A stretch of 64,000 bases of DNA. It comes from Nostoc sp. HK-01 (GTDB lineage Bacteria; Cyanobacteriota; Cyanobacteriia; Cyanobacteriales; Nostocaceae). The position numbers and the translations under genes are program-made. The stretch covers positions 3,847,501 to 3,911,500 of the forward strand of contig AP018318.1 of NCBI GenBank assembly GCA_003990705.1, written 5' to 3'. Each line of letters begins with the position of its first letter. Within the stretch, counting starts at the first letter, position 1. The notes below the pieces were generated by a model, which worked only from the letters and a program-made list of their open reading frames with translations, made no database searches and was not told where the DNA came from. Shown one piece after another: positions 56,514 to 64,000 of this stretch.

Positions 56514-57380
56514 ATGGGAAATCAATTTAAAACAGTTGCATTGCTTGGTGCGCTCAGTGGTTTATTAATTGCTATCTGTTATTGGGTAATTGGTGGCACT
56601 AGCGGCTTAATTACAGGTATAGGTTTAGCAGCAGTAACTAATTTAATTTCTTGGTATCAATCAGATAAGATTGCATTAGCAGCATATCGCGCCCAGCCAG
56701 TGAGTGCAGCCGACGCACCAGGACTTTATCGGATGGTTGAGAAATTAGCTGCACGCGCTAATATCCCCATGCCTGGAGTTTACATCGTTCCCGGTCAAAC
56801 TGCTAATGCTTTTGCTACAGGACGCGATCCAGAACACGCGGCTGTGGCTGTGACTGAAGGGATTTTACGTATCCTGCCAGAAGATGAATTAGAAGGTGTA
56901 ATTGCCCACGAACTGACGCACATTATCAATCGTGACACCTTAACCCAAGCTGTAGCTGCTACTATTGCCGGTGCTATCTCTTTCTTGGCACAAATGGTGA
57001 GTTATGGTTTGTGGTTTAGCGGTGGTTCACGCGATGATGATAGAGGCGGTAATCCGTTAGGAATATTGTTAACTGTATTGTTAGCGCCAATAGCTGCAAC
57101 AATCATTCAATTAGGCCTTTCTCGCACAAGAGAATTCTCCGCAGATGCTGGTTCTGCGAGATTAACAGGTAATCCCCGTGCATTAGCTCGCGCCCTCCAA
57201 AGATTAGAAGCTACAGCACGACAGTTACCTTTAGATGCGAATCCAGCTTTTGAACCGTTATTAATTATTAATCCTATCTCTGGTAAGTTTTTGGGTAACT
57301 TGTTTTCTAGTCATCCTGACACAGAGTCACGGGTTGAACAATTGCTGAAATTAGAACAACAACTGTCTACAAAATATTAG
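56514..57380 (+). CDS. htpX: HtpX-like zinc metalloprotease
   Basis: Membrane-bound M48B protease of 288 residues, which degrades misfolded membrane proteins. Two N-terminal helices span about 8-27 and 29-46, the zinc site is H132-E-L-T-H136 in VIAHELTHIINRD, with a distal Glu in LSRTREFSADAGSARLT, and two further helices lie at about 146-165 and 178-200. It is 5' to the 57426 gene by 45 bp. AGGAG is at proper spacing before the ATG. Confidence 0.92.
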   Translation: MGNQFKTVALLGALSGLLIAICYWVIGGTSGLITGIGLAAVTNLISWYQSDKIALAAYRAQPVSAADAPGLYRMVEKLAARANIPMPGVYIVPGQTANAFATGRDPEHAAVAVTEGILRILPEDELEGVIAHELTHIINRDTLTQAVAATIAGAISFLAQMVSYGLWFSGGSRDDDRGGNPLGILLTVLLAPIAATIIQLGLSRTREFSADAGSARLTGNPRALARALQRLEATARQLPLDANPAFEPLLIINPISGKFLGNLFSSHPDTESRVEQLLKLEQQLSTKY

Positions 57381-57425
57381 TCATTTGTCCTTTGTGGGAA
57401 AATTAATTACGAGGATATTATAACT

Positions 57426-57833
57426 ATGACTGGTAATAATTTTGAATCCATTGAATCTACTGTAGTTGTAGAAATCAGTTCTCAAACTAATGAAATGGTA
57501 GAAGCAGAAATGGCTGGGGAGACTGATGAAGTGAAGAACGAAACCAAAGCTTTAATTGAAGCACTCAAAAGACGCGCCCAAGCCGAAGCAGAATCAGCCG
57601 GTACTCTTACCCGCGAAACATATTTAAATGCTGTGCGCCAAGCGAGAGAAGCCATTGAAGGCGAAAAATTAATTGAACGCGATCGCCTGGAAAATGCTTG
57701 GGCTGTTATCCAAGAAGAAACAGAGAAAAACTGGCACTTACTTTGGAAAGAATTTGCTGATTTTGGCGATCGCCTCCAAAGTGCGGCCAAAGCCGCCTGG
57801 GAAGCTTTCAACACACCTCGCGATCGTCATTAA
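57426..57833 (+). CDS. Acidic coiled-coil-like protein
   Basis: Protein of 135 residues of unknown function. Acidic N-terminus (EISSQTNEMVEAEMAGETDEVKNETKALIEALKRRAQAEAESAGTLTRETYLNAVRQAREAIEGEKLIERDRLENAWAVIQEETEKNWHLLWKEF) is predicted to be largely helical with a heptad-like pattern. Located 45 bp after htpX, likely co-transcribed, and ended by the terminator at 57864-57885. I do not recognise the family. Confidence 0.65.
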   Translation: MTGNNFESIESTVVVEISSQTNEMVEAEMAGETDEVKNETKALIEALKRRAQAEAESAGTLTRETYLNAVRQAREAIEGEKLIERDRLENAWAVIQEETEKNWHLLWKEFADFGDRLQSAAKAAWEAFNTPRDRH

Positions 57834-57863
57834 TTAATTTAGTTTATTGATAAACTTCTTGTA

Positions 57864-57893
57864 GGGTAGGCCGAAAAGCCTGCCCGTTTTTTG
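57864..57893 (+). terminator. Terminator after the htpX unit
   Basis: GGGTAGGC at 57864-57871 pairs with GCCTGCCC at 57878-57885 (one G-T pair), followed by GTTTTTTG. Confidence 0.75.
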
Positions 57894-57914
57894 TTAATCT
57901 AAAATTTAAAAAAT

Positions 57915-58478
57915 ATGGTATTGAATATTATCTTGATTGGCCCTATGGGTGCTGGTAAATCTACTATTGGTGAATTATTAGCAAATCAGCTTGGTATTTC
58001 TCAATGCTCAATGGATGAATTACGATGGGGCTATTATCAAGAAATTGGTTATGATGAGGAATTAGCAAAACAAAAACGTGAAACAGGAGGCTTATGGAGT
58101 ATTTGCCAATATTGGAAACCTTTTGAAGCTTATGCAGTAGAAAGATTATTATCAGAACATAAAGACTGTGTGATAGATTTTGGTGCAGGGCATTCTGTTT
58201 ACGAAGATACTTCTTTATTTCAAAGAGTACAAAAAGTTTTAGAACCATTACCTTATGTTATTCTTTTGCTACCATCACCTGATTTACAGGAGTCGCTGCA
58301 AATTTTAAACGATCGCAACGAATATATCTCTGATGGCACTCCCAACATTAATGAACACTTTCTGCGTCATCCCTCAAATTATCTTCTGGCAAAGTTTACT
58401 GTATACACAAAAGATAAGACACCACAGGAAATTTGCAATGAAATTTTAGATTTGTTGGGTTATGGCTATAAAACTTAG
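57915..58478 (+). CDS. P-loop kinase, shikimate-kinase-like
   Basis: Small P-loop kinase of 187 residues. Walker A is IGPMGAGKSTIGE (about 8-20), followed by a Leu-rich switch (LLANQLGISQCSMDEL), and the lid and ADENYLATE-type region in CVIDFGAGHSVYEDTSLF. A shikimate kinase or related small-molecule kinase fold is likely, but the shikimate-specific residues are not evident, so the substrate is left open. It begins 30 nt after the terminator at 57864-57885 and is therefore its own unit. Confidence 0.78.
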   Translation: MVLNIILIGPMGAGKSTIGELLANQLGISQCSMDELRWGYYQEIGYDEELAKQKRETGGLWSICQYWKPFEAYAVERLLSEHKDCVIDFGAGHSVYEDTSLFQRVQKVLEPLPYVILLLPSPDLQESLQILNDRNEYISDGTPNINEHFLRHPSNYLLAKFTVYTKDKTPQEICNEILDLLGYGYKT

Positions 58479-58678
58479 AACGTTTAAATCTGTAACCTTC
58501 ACCGATAAAGCATTTCAGCCCTAGAACCGGGCGAAACACAAGCAATCTGCCGCTTACCCCTAGCCTTCTGCTAAGATATTGTGTCATTGGTTCTTCTATT
58601 AGATACTATTGATGCTAGATAATGGGAAAGCTTTGACTTTTATTGACCCATCTAGCCCGGAAGAACAGATTAACTACT

Positions 58679-60466
58679 ATGCGAACTCACTATTGCGGCG
58701 AACTCCGAAAAGAAGATATTGGAGAAACTGTTACCTTGTACGGATGGGTAGACCGTCGCCGCGATCATGGGGGCGTGATATTCTTAGATTTACGCGATCG
58801 CTCTGGAACAGTCCAAATTGTCAGCGATCCGCAACGCACCCCCCACTCTTATGAGCAAGCCAATGCTTTGCGGAATGAATACGTCGTCGAAATCACCGGC
58901 AGAGTAACGCAACGTCCCGAAGAATCTCTCAATACCCGCATCCCCACAGGTGAAGTGGAAATCTACGCGGACAAAATTACATTGTTAAATGCAGTCCGCA
59001 AGCAGCTACCATTCCAGGTTTCCAGTGCTGACACTGAATCGGTGCGGGAAGACTTAAGACTAAAATACCGTTATTTGGATTTACGGCGCGATCGCATGGC
59101 GCAAAATATGCAGTTGCGTCATCAAGTTGTCAAAGCTATGCGTCGCTATTTAGAAGATGGCGAAAATTTCATCGAAGTGGAAACACCCGTCCTCACCCGT
59201 TCCACCCCAGAAGGTGCGCGGGATTATGTTCTACCCAGTCGTGTCAACCCTGGCGAATGGTTTGCGTTACCCCAATCACCGCAACTATTTAAACAGATTT
59301 TGATGGTATCTGGTATGGACAGATACTATCAAATTGCCCGTTGCTTCCGTGATGAAGATTTACGCGCTGACAGACAGCCAGAGTTCACCCAATTAGACAT
59401 GGAAATGAGTTTCATGTCTCAAGAAGAAATTATCGAACTCAACGAAAAGTTAGTTTGTCAGATTTTCAAAACCGTTAAAGGGATTGAGTTACCCCATCCC
59501 TTCCCGCGTTTAACCTACGCTGAGGCGATGGAACGTTACGGTAGCGATAAACCAGATACTCGCTATGATTTGGAATTAGTCGATGTTTCCGATATCCTCA
59601 AAGACTCTGGTTTCAAAGTCTTTAAGGATGCTGTTGCTCATGGTGGTATCGTCAAAATCCTTCCTATTCCTAACGGTAACGACCGAATTTCTAATGTCCG
59701 CATTAAACCAGGTGGCGACATTTTCCGAGAAGCTAGTGAAGCCGGGGCGAAAGGTTTAGCCTACATCCGCGTCAGAGAAGATGGTGAAATTGATACCATT
59801 GGTGCAATCAAAGACAACCTCACAGCCGAACAAAAAGCCGAACTTCTCCTTCGCACAGGTGCAAAAGCCGGACATTTGTTATTGTTTGCTGCTGGGGATG
59901 TTGGTACTGTTAACAAAACTTTAGACAGATTACGGCAATTTGTTGCTAAAGAATTTGGGTTAATCAATCCCGAAAAACTCAATTTGTTATGGATTGTTGA
60001 TTTCCCAATGTTCGAGTGGAATGCTGACGAAAAACGTTTGGAAGCATTACACCACCCATTTACTGCACCCCATCCCGACGACATACACGACTTAAAAACC
60101 GCTCGCGCCCAAGCTTACGACTTAGTATTTAACGGCTTTGAAATTGGTGGTGGTAGTCTGCGAATTTATCAGCGAGAAATTCAAGAACAGGTGTTTGAAA
60201 CCATTGGCTTATCACCAGAAGAAGCTCAAAGTAAATTTGGTTTCCTTCTAGAAGCCTTTGAATACGGTACACCGCCGCATGGTGGTATCGCCTACGGTTT
60301 AGATCGTTTGGTGATGTTACTTGCTGGGGAAGAATCTATCCGTGATGTGATTGCTTTTCCGAAGACACAACAAGCCCGTTGCTTGTTAACTGATGCGCCT
60401 TCTGGGGTAGATGTCAAGCAATTGAAAGAATTACACGTTGCTTCAACATACAAGCCAAAGGCTTAA
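58679..60466 (+). CDS. aspS: Aspartyl-tRNA synthetase
   Basis: Class II synthetase of 595 residues. The N-terminal OB-fold begins [47 protein letters not shown]. Motif 2 is [23 protein letters not shown], the GAD insertion domain spans about 290-420, and motif 3 is [29 protein letters not shown]. The length matches bacterial non-discriminating AspRS, which in cyanobacteria also charges tRNA-Asn. The ATG at 58679 is chosen over an upstream TTG-starting frame. An AAAAGT-type repeat and hairpin follow. Confidence 0.95.
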   Translation: MRTHYCGELRKEDIGETVTLYGWVDRRRDHGGVIFLDLRDRSGTVQIVSDPQRTPHSYEQANALRNEYVVEITGRVTQRPEESLNTRIPTGEVEIYADKITLLNAVRKQLPFQVSSADTESVREDLRLKYRYLDLRRDRMAQNMQLRHQVVKAMRRYLEDGENFIEVETPVLTRSTPEGARDYVLPSRVNPGEWFALPQSPQLFKQILMVSGMDRYYQIARCFRDEDLRADRQPEFTQLDMEMSFMSQEEIIELNEKLVCQIFKTVKGIELPHPFPRLTYAEAMERYGSDKPDTRYDLELVDVSDILKDSGFKVFKDAVAHGGIVKILPIPNGNDRISNVRIKPGGDIFREASEAGAKGLAYIRVREDGEIDTIGAIKDNLTAEQKAELLLRTGAKAGHLLLFAAGDVGTVNKTLDRLRQFVAKEFGLINPEKLNLLWIVDFPMFEWNADEKRLEALHHPFTAPHPDDIHDLKTARAQAYDLVFNGFEIGGGSLRIYQREIQEQVFETIGLSPEEAQSKFGFLLEAFEYGTPPHGGIAYGLDRLVMLLAGEESIRDVIAFPKTQQARCLLTDAPSGVDVKQLKELHVASTYKPKA

Positions 60467-60476
60467 TAAAAAGTCA

Positions 60477-60535
60477 AAAATAAAAAGGTAAAAGTAAAAA
60501 GGTAAAAGTAAAAAGACATATTCTTTTTACTTTTG
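60477..60535. repeat. AAAAAGGTAAAAGT tandem units forming a hairpin
   Basis: Three imperfect copies of AAAAAGGTAAAAGT lead into AAAAAGACATATTCTTTTT, which pairs back through CTTTTTACTTTTGACC. The stem is about 15 bp with one mismatch. It may end aspS transcription or be an STRR-type repeat. Confidence 0.5.
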
Positions 60536-60650
60536 ACCTTTAACTTTTGCCTTAATTTCTGCTATCTAACTTTTCCCCAACAAAAAACCCGCCGCAGCGG
60601 GGATTTCCACACAACAAAACTATAAACAATCAACTCTTGCTTTAGGGAAG

Positions 60651-60806
60651 TTAGCCAAGGTATCTCATTTCTGCTTCTAGTTGATTAATCAACCTTTCAT
60701 TACCTTGAGCTTTCGCTACTTCTAAGCGATGCTCTAGATTTTTTCTCAGGTTTTGTCTGTGGACTTCTTTGGTTTGTCTCATAGCTTCTAATCTATTGTG
60801 ACTCAT
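60651..60806 (-). CDS. pirA: PirA-like small protein
   Basis: A 51-codon gene (MSHNRLEAMRQTKEVHRQNL followed by RKNLEHRLEVAKAQ). The protein is one charged helix pair with the pattern HRxNLxxxLxxRLxxA-x-GNE-x-LI-x-QLEAEMRYL, and the length equals that of Synechocystis PirA (51 residues), which binds PII and adjusts arginine synthesis. I assign it from length and pattern; it should be checked by alignment. It is antisense to the end of the aspS region and stands between aspS and the SAM hydroxide adenosyltransferase gene. Confidence 0.55.
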   Translation of the reverse strand: MSHNRLEAMRQTKEVHRQNLRKNLEHRLEVAKAQGNERLINQLEAEMRYLG

Positions 60807-60917
60807 AGTAATTAACCTCATTATTCTTTCTTATGTCTATTAATCATAACATAACATATATTTTGTAGCTGTTGCTACAGAAAATTATGTCTTAATACAT
60901 ATTTTAATAATTGGCTT

Positions 60918-61721
60918 ATGTTAGAGAGTCCAGAAAATCCAGCATCGCTCCTAACTTTACTCAGCGATTTTGGCGATCGCGATGTTTATGTCAGCGTAAT
61001 GAAAGGTATAATTGCCCGAATCAACCCAATACTCAGGGTTGTAGACTTAACACACCAAATTCCGCCACAAAATATTGCTGCTGCTAGATTTTGTTTGATG
61101 AATGCTTATCCTTACTTTCCCGATGGAACAGTACATATAGCAGTAGTAGATCCCGGTGTGGGTGGTAAAAGAAGGGCGATCGCAGTAGAATTTGCAAATG
61201 GGTTTTTAGTCGGCCCCGATAATGGCATATTCAGTGGAGTATTAAGCCAAACTTCCGCCATTGCAGCCGTGGAACTCACAAACTCTGATTACTGGCGCAC
61301 TCCCCAACCTAGCCGCACCTTTCACGGTAGAGATATTTTTGCACCTGTGGGAGCTAACCTTGCTAGTGGTGTTCCCTTGAAATATCTGGGAAAAGAAATC
61401 AATCCCACAACTTTATTACAGCTAGGTATGGGCAAATGTCAAACAACTAGCCGTGGTGTGTTGGGACATATTCAATATATAGATCACTTTGGTAACTTAA
61501 TCAGCAACATTCCCGGCAATTATGCAGAAGGTAAAACTTGGCAAGTGCAAATTTCTGGGTTGACAATACCAGGGTGTGAAACGTACAGTGATGGCGAAGT
61601 TGGCGCAGCTGTCGCCCTAGTTGGTAGTCATGGCTGGGTAGAAATTGCCATCAATGGCGGAAATGCACATTTACAGTTGCAGATCAACTGGCAAGATACT
61701 TTAGAAGTGATTAATCATTAG
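60918..61721 (+). CDS. SAM hydroxide adenosyltransferase (DUF62)
   Basis: S-adenosylmethionine hydrolase of 267 residues that splits SAM to adenosine and methionine. The DUF62 signature is clear: LLTLLSDFGDRDVYVSVMKGIIARINPILRVVDLTHQIPPQNIAAARFCLMNAYPYFPDGTVHIAVVDPGVGG, then NGFLVGPDNGIFSGVL and RTFHGRDIFAPVGANLASG. The Asp in DFGD and the RHGR-type FHGRDIF loop are in place. It may spare SAM or act in adenosine recycling. Its role in cyanobacteria is not established. Confidence 0.9.
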   Translation: MLESPENPASLLTLLSDFGDRDVYVSVMKGIIARINPILRVVDLTHQIPPQNIAAARFCLMNAYPYFPDGTVHIAVVDPGVGGKRRAIAVEFANGFLVGPDNGIFSGVLSQTSAIAAVELTNSDYWRTPQPSRTFHGRDIFAPVGANLASGVPLKYLGKEINPTTLLQLGMGKCQTTSRGVLGHIQYIDHFGNLISNIPGNYAEGKTWQVQISGLTIPGCETYSDGEVGAAVALVGSHGWVEIAINGGNAHLQLQINWQDTLEVINH

Positions 61722-61762
61722 ACTAGAAACAGGCATTACTGCACACTCATTACTGTTGTTAT

Positions 61763-62419
61763 ATGACTACGCAAACTCTATCTCCATCACCAGTGTATCA
61801 AGGCCAGTTTGGCGAATTCACCATTAATCAAAGCGATCGCACTGGTGTAATTATCTATCGCGCTGGGTTAATGGTAGCTGCACTTAGCTTTGCTGCGGGT
61901 ACTGTTTTGGCATTGTTTTACAATAACCCAGCTACCATCCAAGCAATTACCCCGTTATATACCTGCTTTAGTTTAGCTCTCGGTGTCAGTTTGCTAACTA
62001 TCCATATATATATGGCTCCACTGCACCGACTGTTACAAGTTTTTTGGTTAATTGGGAGTATTTCGGCGTTTATTTTTGCTCATGTTGACAGTCAACCTTT
62101 TGCTGTGACTGTATACACAAACCCATTGACTATTTTAGGTATAGGTTTTACTTTTGCAGCGTTGACAGGCATTTATTTTAAAGAAGCATTTTGCTTTAAC
62201 CGTTTAGAAACCAAAGCTTTAACTTTTACAGTTCCCATACTTTTATTAGGACATCTTGTCGGAGTTTTACCAATTCAGGTAGAACAGGTTTTTTTGGGTG
62301 TTTGGGCAACTTTATTTTTAGTATTTGCTTTGCGAAAAACCTTCCAAGCAATTCCCGCCGATATTGGTGATAAATCGGTATTTGCTTATTTAAAAGCCCA
62401 AGGTTCAGCTAAGGTTTAA
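61763..62419 (+). CDS. DUF2301 family membrane protein
   Basis: Integral membrane protein of 218 residues with about six helices (for example IYRAGLMVAALSFAAGTVLALFY, CFSLALGVSLLTIHIYM, LLQVFWLIGSISAFIFAHV and KALTFTVPILLLGHLVGVLP). The N-terminal QFGEFTINQSDRTGVIIYRAG opening is that of the cyanobacterial DUF2301 family. Function unknown. Its TAA overlaps the ATG of the next gene by 1 bp. Confidence 0.85.
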   Translation: MTTQTLSPSPVYQGQFGEFTINQSDRTGVIIYRAGLMVAALSFAAGTVLALFYNNPATIQAITPLYTCFSLALGVSLLTIHIYMAPLHRLLQVFWLIGSISAFIFAHVDSQPFAVTVYTNPLTILGIGFTFAALTGIYFKEAFCFNRLETKALTFTVPILLLGHLVGVLPIQVEQVFLGVWATLFLVFALRKTFQAIPADIGDKSVFAYLKAQGSAKV

Positions 62420-63069
62420 TGCGGTTAATTCAACGCCAAGAAATTTGGACACTTACGGCGCAGGGATGGGCTTTATTGTTGACAATTTTGGCTGCTACTA
62501 TATTTTTTGTCATTCATAATTTGTACCCATTTCTCGCCGTAACTTCCCCAATTAAATCAGCAGATGCGTTAGTAATTGATGGTTGGATATCAGATTACGC
62601 TTTAGAACAAGCCGCTGCCGAATTTCAAGCTGGTTCTTATCGCCAAATATTTACCATCGGCTCAAAAATAGAACAAGGATTTTATCTGTCTGAGTATAAT
62701 AATTTTGCTGAGATTGCTGCTAATACATTATCTAAATTAGGCGTACCAGAAGAGAAATTGATTGTTGTTCCTGCTTTTAATGTAGTTAGGGATAGAACTA
62801 ATGCTTCTGCTTTAGCATTATTGCAGCACATATCAGATAAAAATTTACAGATAGATTCAATTAATTTATTTACAACTGATGCTCATGCTCGTAGAAGCTG
62901 GTTGATATTTAAGAAGATATTTACACCTAAAATTCAAGTCGGAATTATTTCTGCCAAACCCCAAGACTATGATCCGCAAAAATGGTGGAATTCTAGCCAA
63001 GGCGTGCGGGTAGTCATGAGTGAAGCGATCGCCTACATTTATGCCAGATTGATAAATTGGCAATTATAG
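62419..63069 (+). CDS. YdcF/ElyC-type DUF218 membrane protein
   Basis: Protein of 216 residues with one N-terminal helix (WALLLTILAATIFFVIHNLYPFLAV) and a DUF218-type alpha/beta domain (ADALVIDGWISDYALEQAAAEFQAGSYRQIFTIGSKI..., VVRDRTNASALALLQHI, INLFTTDAHARRSWLIFKKIF). The family includes ElyC and SanA, which affect the cell envelope. Overlap with the DUF2301 stop implies translational coupling. Confidence 0.82.
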   Translation: MRLIQRQEIWTLTAQGWALLLTILAATIFFVIHNLYPFLAVTSPIKSADALVIDGWISDYALEQAAAEFQAGSYRQIFTIGSKIEQGFYLSEYNNFAEIAANTLSKLGVPEEKLIVVPAFNVVRDRTNASALALLQHISDKNLQIDSINLFTTDAHARRSWLIFKKIFTPKIQVGIISAKPQDYDPQKWWNSSQGVRVVMSEAIAYIYARLINWQL

Positions 63070-63207
63070 TCAATAATTACATATTTTCTCCCCTATACCC
63101 TAACGCCCTCATACAGTCTTTAATATCTTTGTCTCCTATTTTTGGTAAAAACTACTATAATTGAATCCACTGGACAAAACATTTGCAACCCAAAACAACC
63201 CCTAACT

Positions 63208-64000
63208 GTGTTTACAACTGCATTTGCACCAACAGACAAAACCCAACTGGGTGAACTACCACGCGATTTATTTGCGGCTATTGAGCAGCTTAAAAAAGAA
63301 CTCAACGCGGTCATTTTAGCCCATTACTATCAAGAACCAGATATTCAAGATATTGCAGACTTTATTGGTGATTCATTACAACTAGCAAAAGCCGCAGCAC
63401 AGACGAATGCAGATGTGATTGTCTTTGCGGGTGTACATTTCATGGCTGAAACCGCCAAAATACTTAATCCTGATAAATTAGTACTGTTACCTGATTTAGC
63501 AGCTGGTTGTTCTTTAGCCGATAGCTGTCCACCAAAAGAATTTGCAGCTTTTAAAGCAGCGCACCCCAATCATCTGGTAATTTCCTATATCAACTGCTCG
63601 GCTGAAATTAAAGCCATGAGTGATATTATCTGCACCAGTTCTAATGCGGTCAAAATTGTACAGCAGATCCCAAAAGACCAACCAATTATTTTTGCGCCAG
63701 ACCGGAATTTAGGGCGCTATGTAATGGAACAAACTGGTAGAGATTTGGTACTGTGGCAAGGTAGCTGCATTGTCCATGAAACCTTTTCGGAAAAGAAAAT
63801 CGTCCAGTTAAAAATAGCACATCCCCAAGCTGAGGCGATCGCTCACCCAGAATGTGAAACTAGCGTTTTGCGCCACGCCAGCTATATTGGTTCGACAGCA
63901 GCTTTACTCAAATATTGTCAAACCAGCCCTTCTCAAGAATTTATTGTGGCGACAGAACCGGGAATCATTCACCAAATGCAAAAACTTGCTCCCCAAAAGC
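63208..64000 (+). CDS. nadA: Quinolinate synthase NadA (cut by the window end)
   Basis: [4Fe-4S] enzyme of NAD synthesis, which condenses iminoaspartate with dihydroxyacetone phosphate. The first 264 codons are present: [74 protein letters not shown] (first cluster Cys region), [22 protein letters not shown] and [18 protein letters not shown] at 63208 is the likely start, since MFTTAF lies a suitable distance before the conserved region. The gene continues beyond 64000, so the C-terminal Cys ligands are not visible here. Confidence 0.93.
   Translation, partial: MFTTAFAPTDKTQLGELPRDLFAAIEQLKKELNAVILAHYYQEPDIQDIADFIGDSLQLAKAAAQTNADVIVFAGVHFMAETAKILNPDKLVLLPDLAAGCSLADSCPPKEFAAFKAAHPNHLVISYINCSAEIKAMSDIICTSSNAVKIVQQIPKDQPIIFAPDRNLGRYVMEQTGRDLVLWQGSCIVHETFSEKKIVQLKIAHPQAEAIAHPECETSVLRHASYIGSTAALLKYCQTSPSQEFIVATEPGIIHQMQKLAPQK

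Overview
The window reads as chromosomal DNA of a filamentous, probably heterocyst-forming cyanobacterium (Nostocales: Nostoc, Anabaena, Calothrix or relatives). Evidence: very frequent HIP1 octamers (GCGATCGC), NDH-1 genes ndhF and ndhD, a PacR/RbcR-type LysR regulator, the carboxysome shell genes ccmK3 and ccmK4, SipA, a DUF4327 protein, NifJ, a HetZ-related protein, and the short dispersed repeats common in these genomes. There are no rRNA genes, CRISPR arrays or prophage. One tRNA-Ser and one IS5-family element are present.

Layout. 0-9 kb: a Ser/Thr kinase, pacR, an NnrU-family membrane protein, a thioredoxin-like protein, ndhF and ndhD. 9-20 kb: a Uma2 nuclease-fold protein, a GNAT acetyltransferase, a cupin translationally coupled to a large PlsY/PEP-synthase-like fusion, a MITE, an SGNH hydrolase, a LabA-like NYN protein and an OmpR-type two-component pair. 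20-27 kb: PPK2, PrxQ, SipA, Coq4, two small secreted proteins, and a NarL-type two-component pair divergent from a Spy-like protein gene. 27-32.5 kb: a K+ channel with a zinc-ribbon tail, then a compact operon of two paralogous membrane proteins with Cys/Gly/Ser-rich tails, a DUF692 (MNIO) enzyme, a likely partner protein and a DUF202 protein. 33-41 kb: nifJ carrying in-frame tandem repeats, an SGNH hydrolase, endonuclease V and a stress group (secreted protein, Dps, YflT/ChaB fusion). 41-49.4 kb: an alpha/beta hydrolase, ccmK3-ccmK4, HetZ-related protein, PilB-N-like protein, Crp/Fnr regulator and an M61 protease. 49.5-64 kb: the IS5 element, pyrF-pyrE fusion, transporters, tRNA-Ser, a phosphoesterase, HtpX, aspS, a PirA-like small protein on the opposite strand, a SAM hydroxide adenosyltransferase, DUF2301, YdcF, and the start of nadA, cut by the window end.

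The best candidate for an undescribed system is the operon at 28.4-32.0 kb. An MNIO enzyme of the kind that modifies cysteines in RiPP precursors sits 3 bp downstream of two membrane proteins whose C-termini look like precursor-type Cys-rich cores, and 2 bp upstream of a small partner protein. This suggests a membrane-tethered Cys-modification system. The reading rests on gene order and sequence composition only.

Several small genes were read directly from the sequence: 14509-14649, 19987-20088, 38257-38418, 60651-60806 and the weak 3759-3893. Start codons were moved to internal ATGs where a ribosome binding site or family length favoured it.
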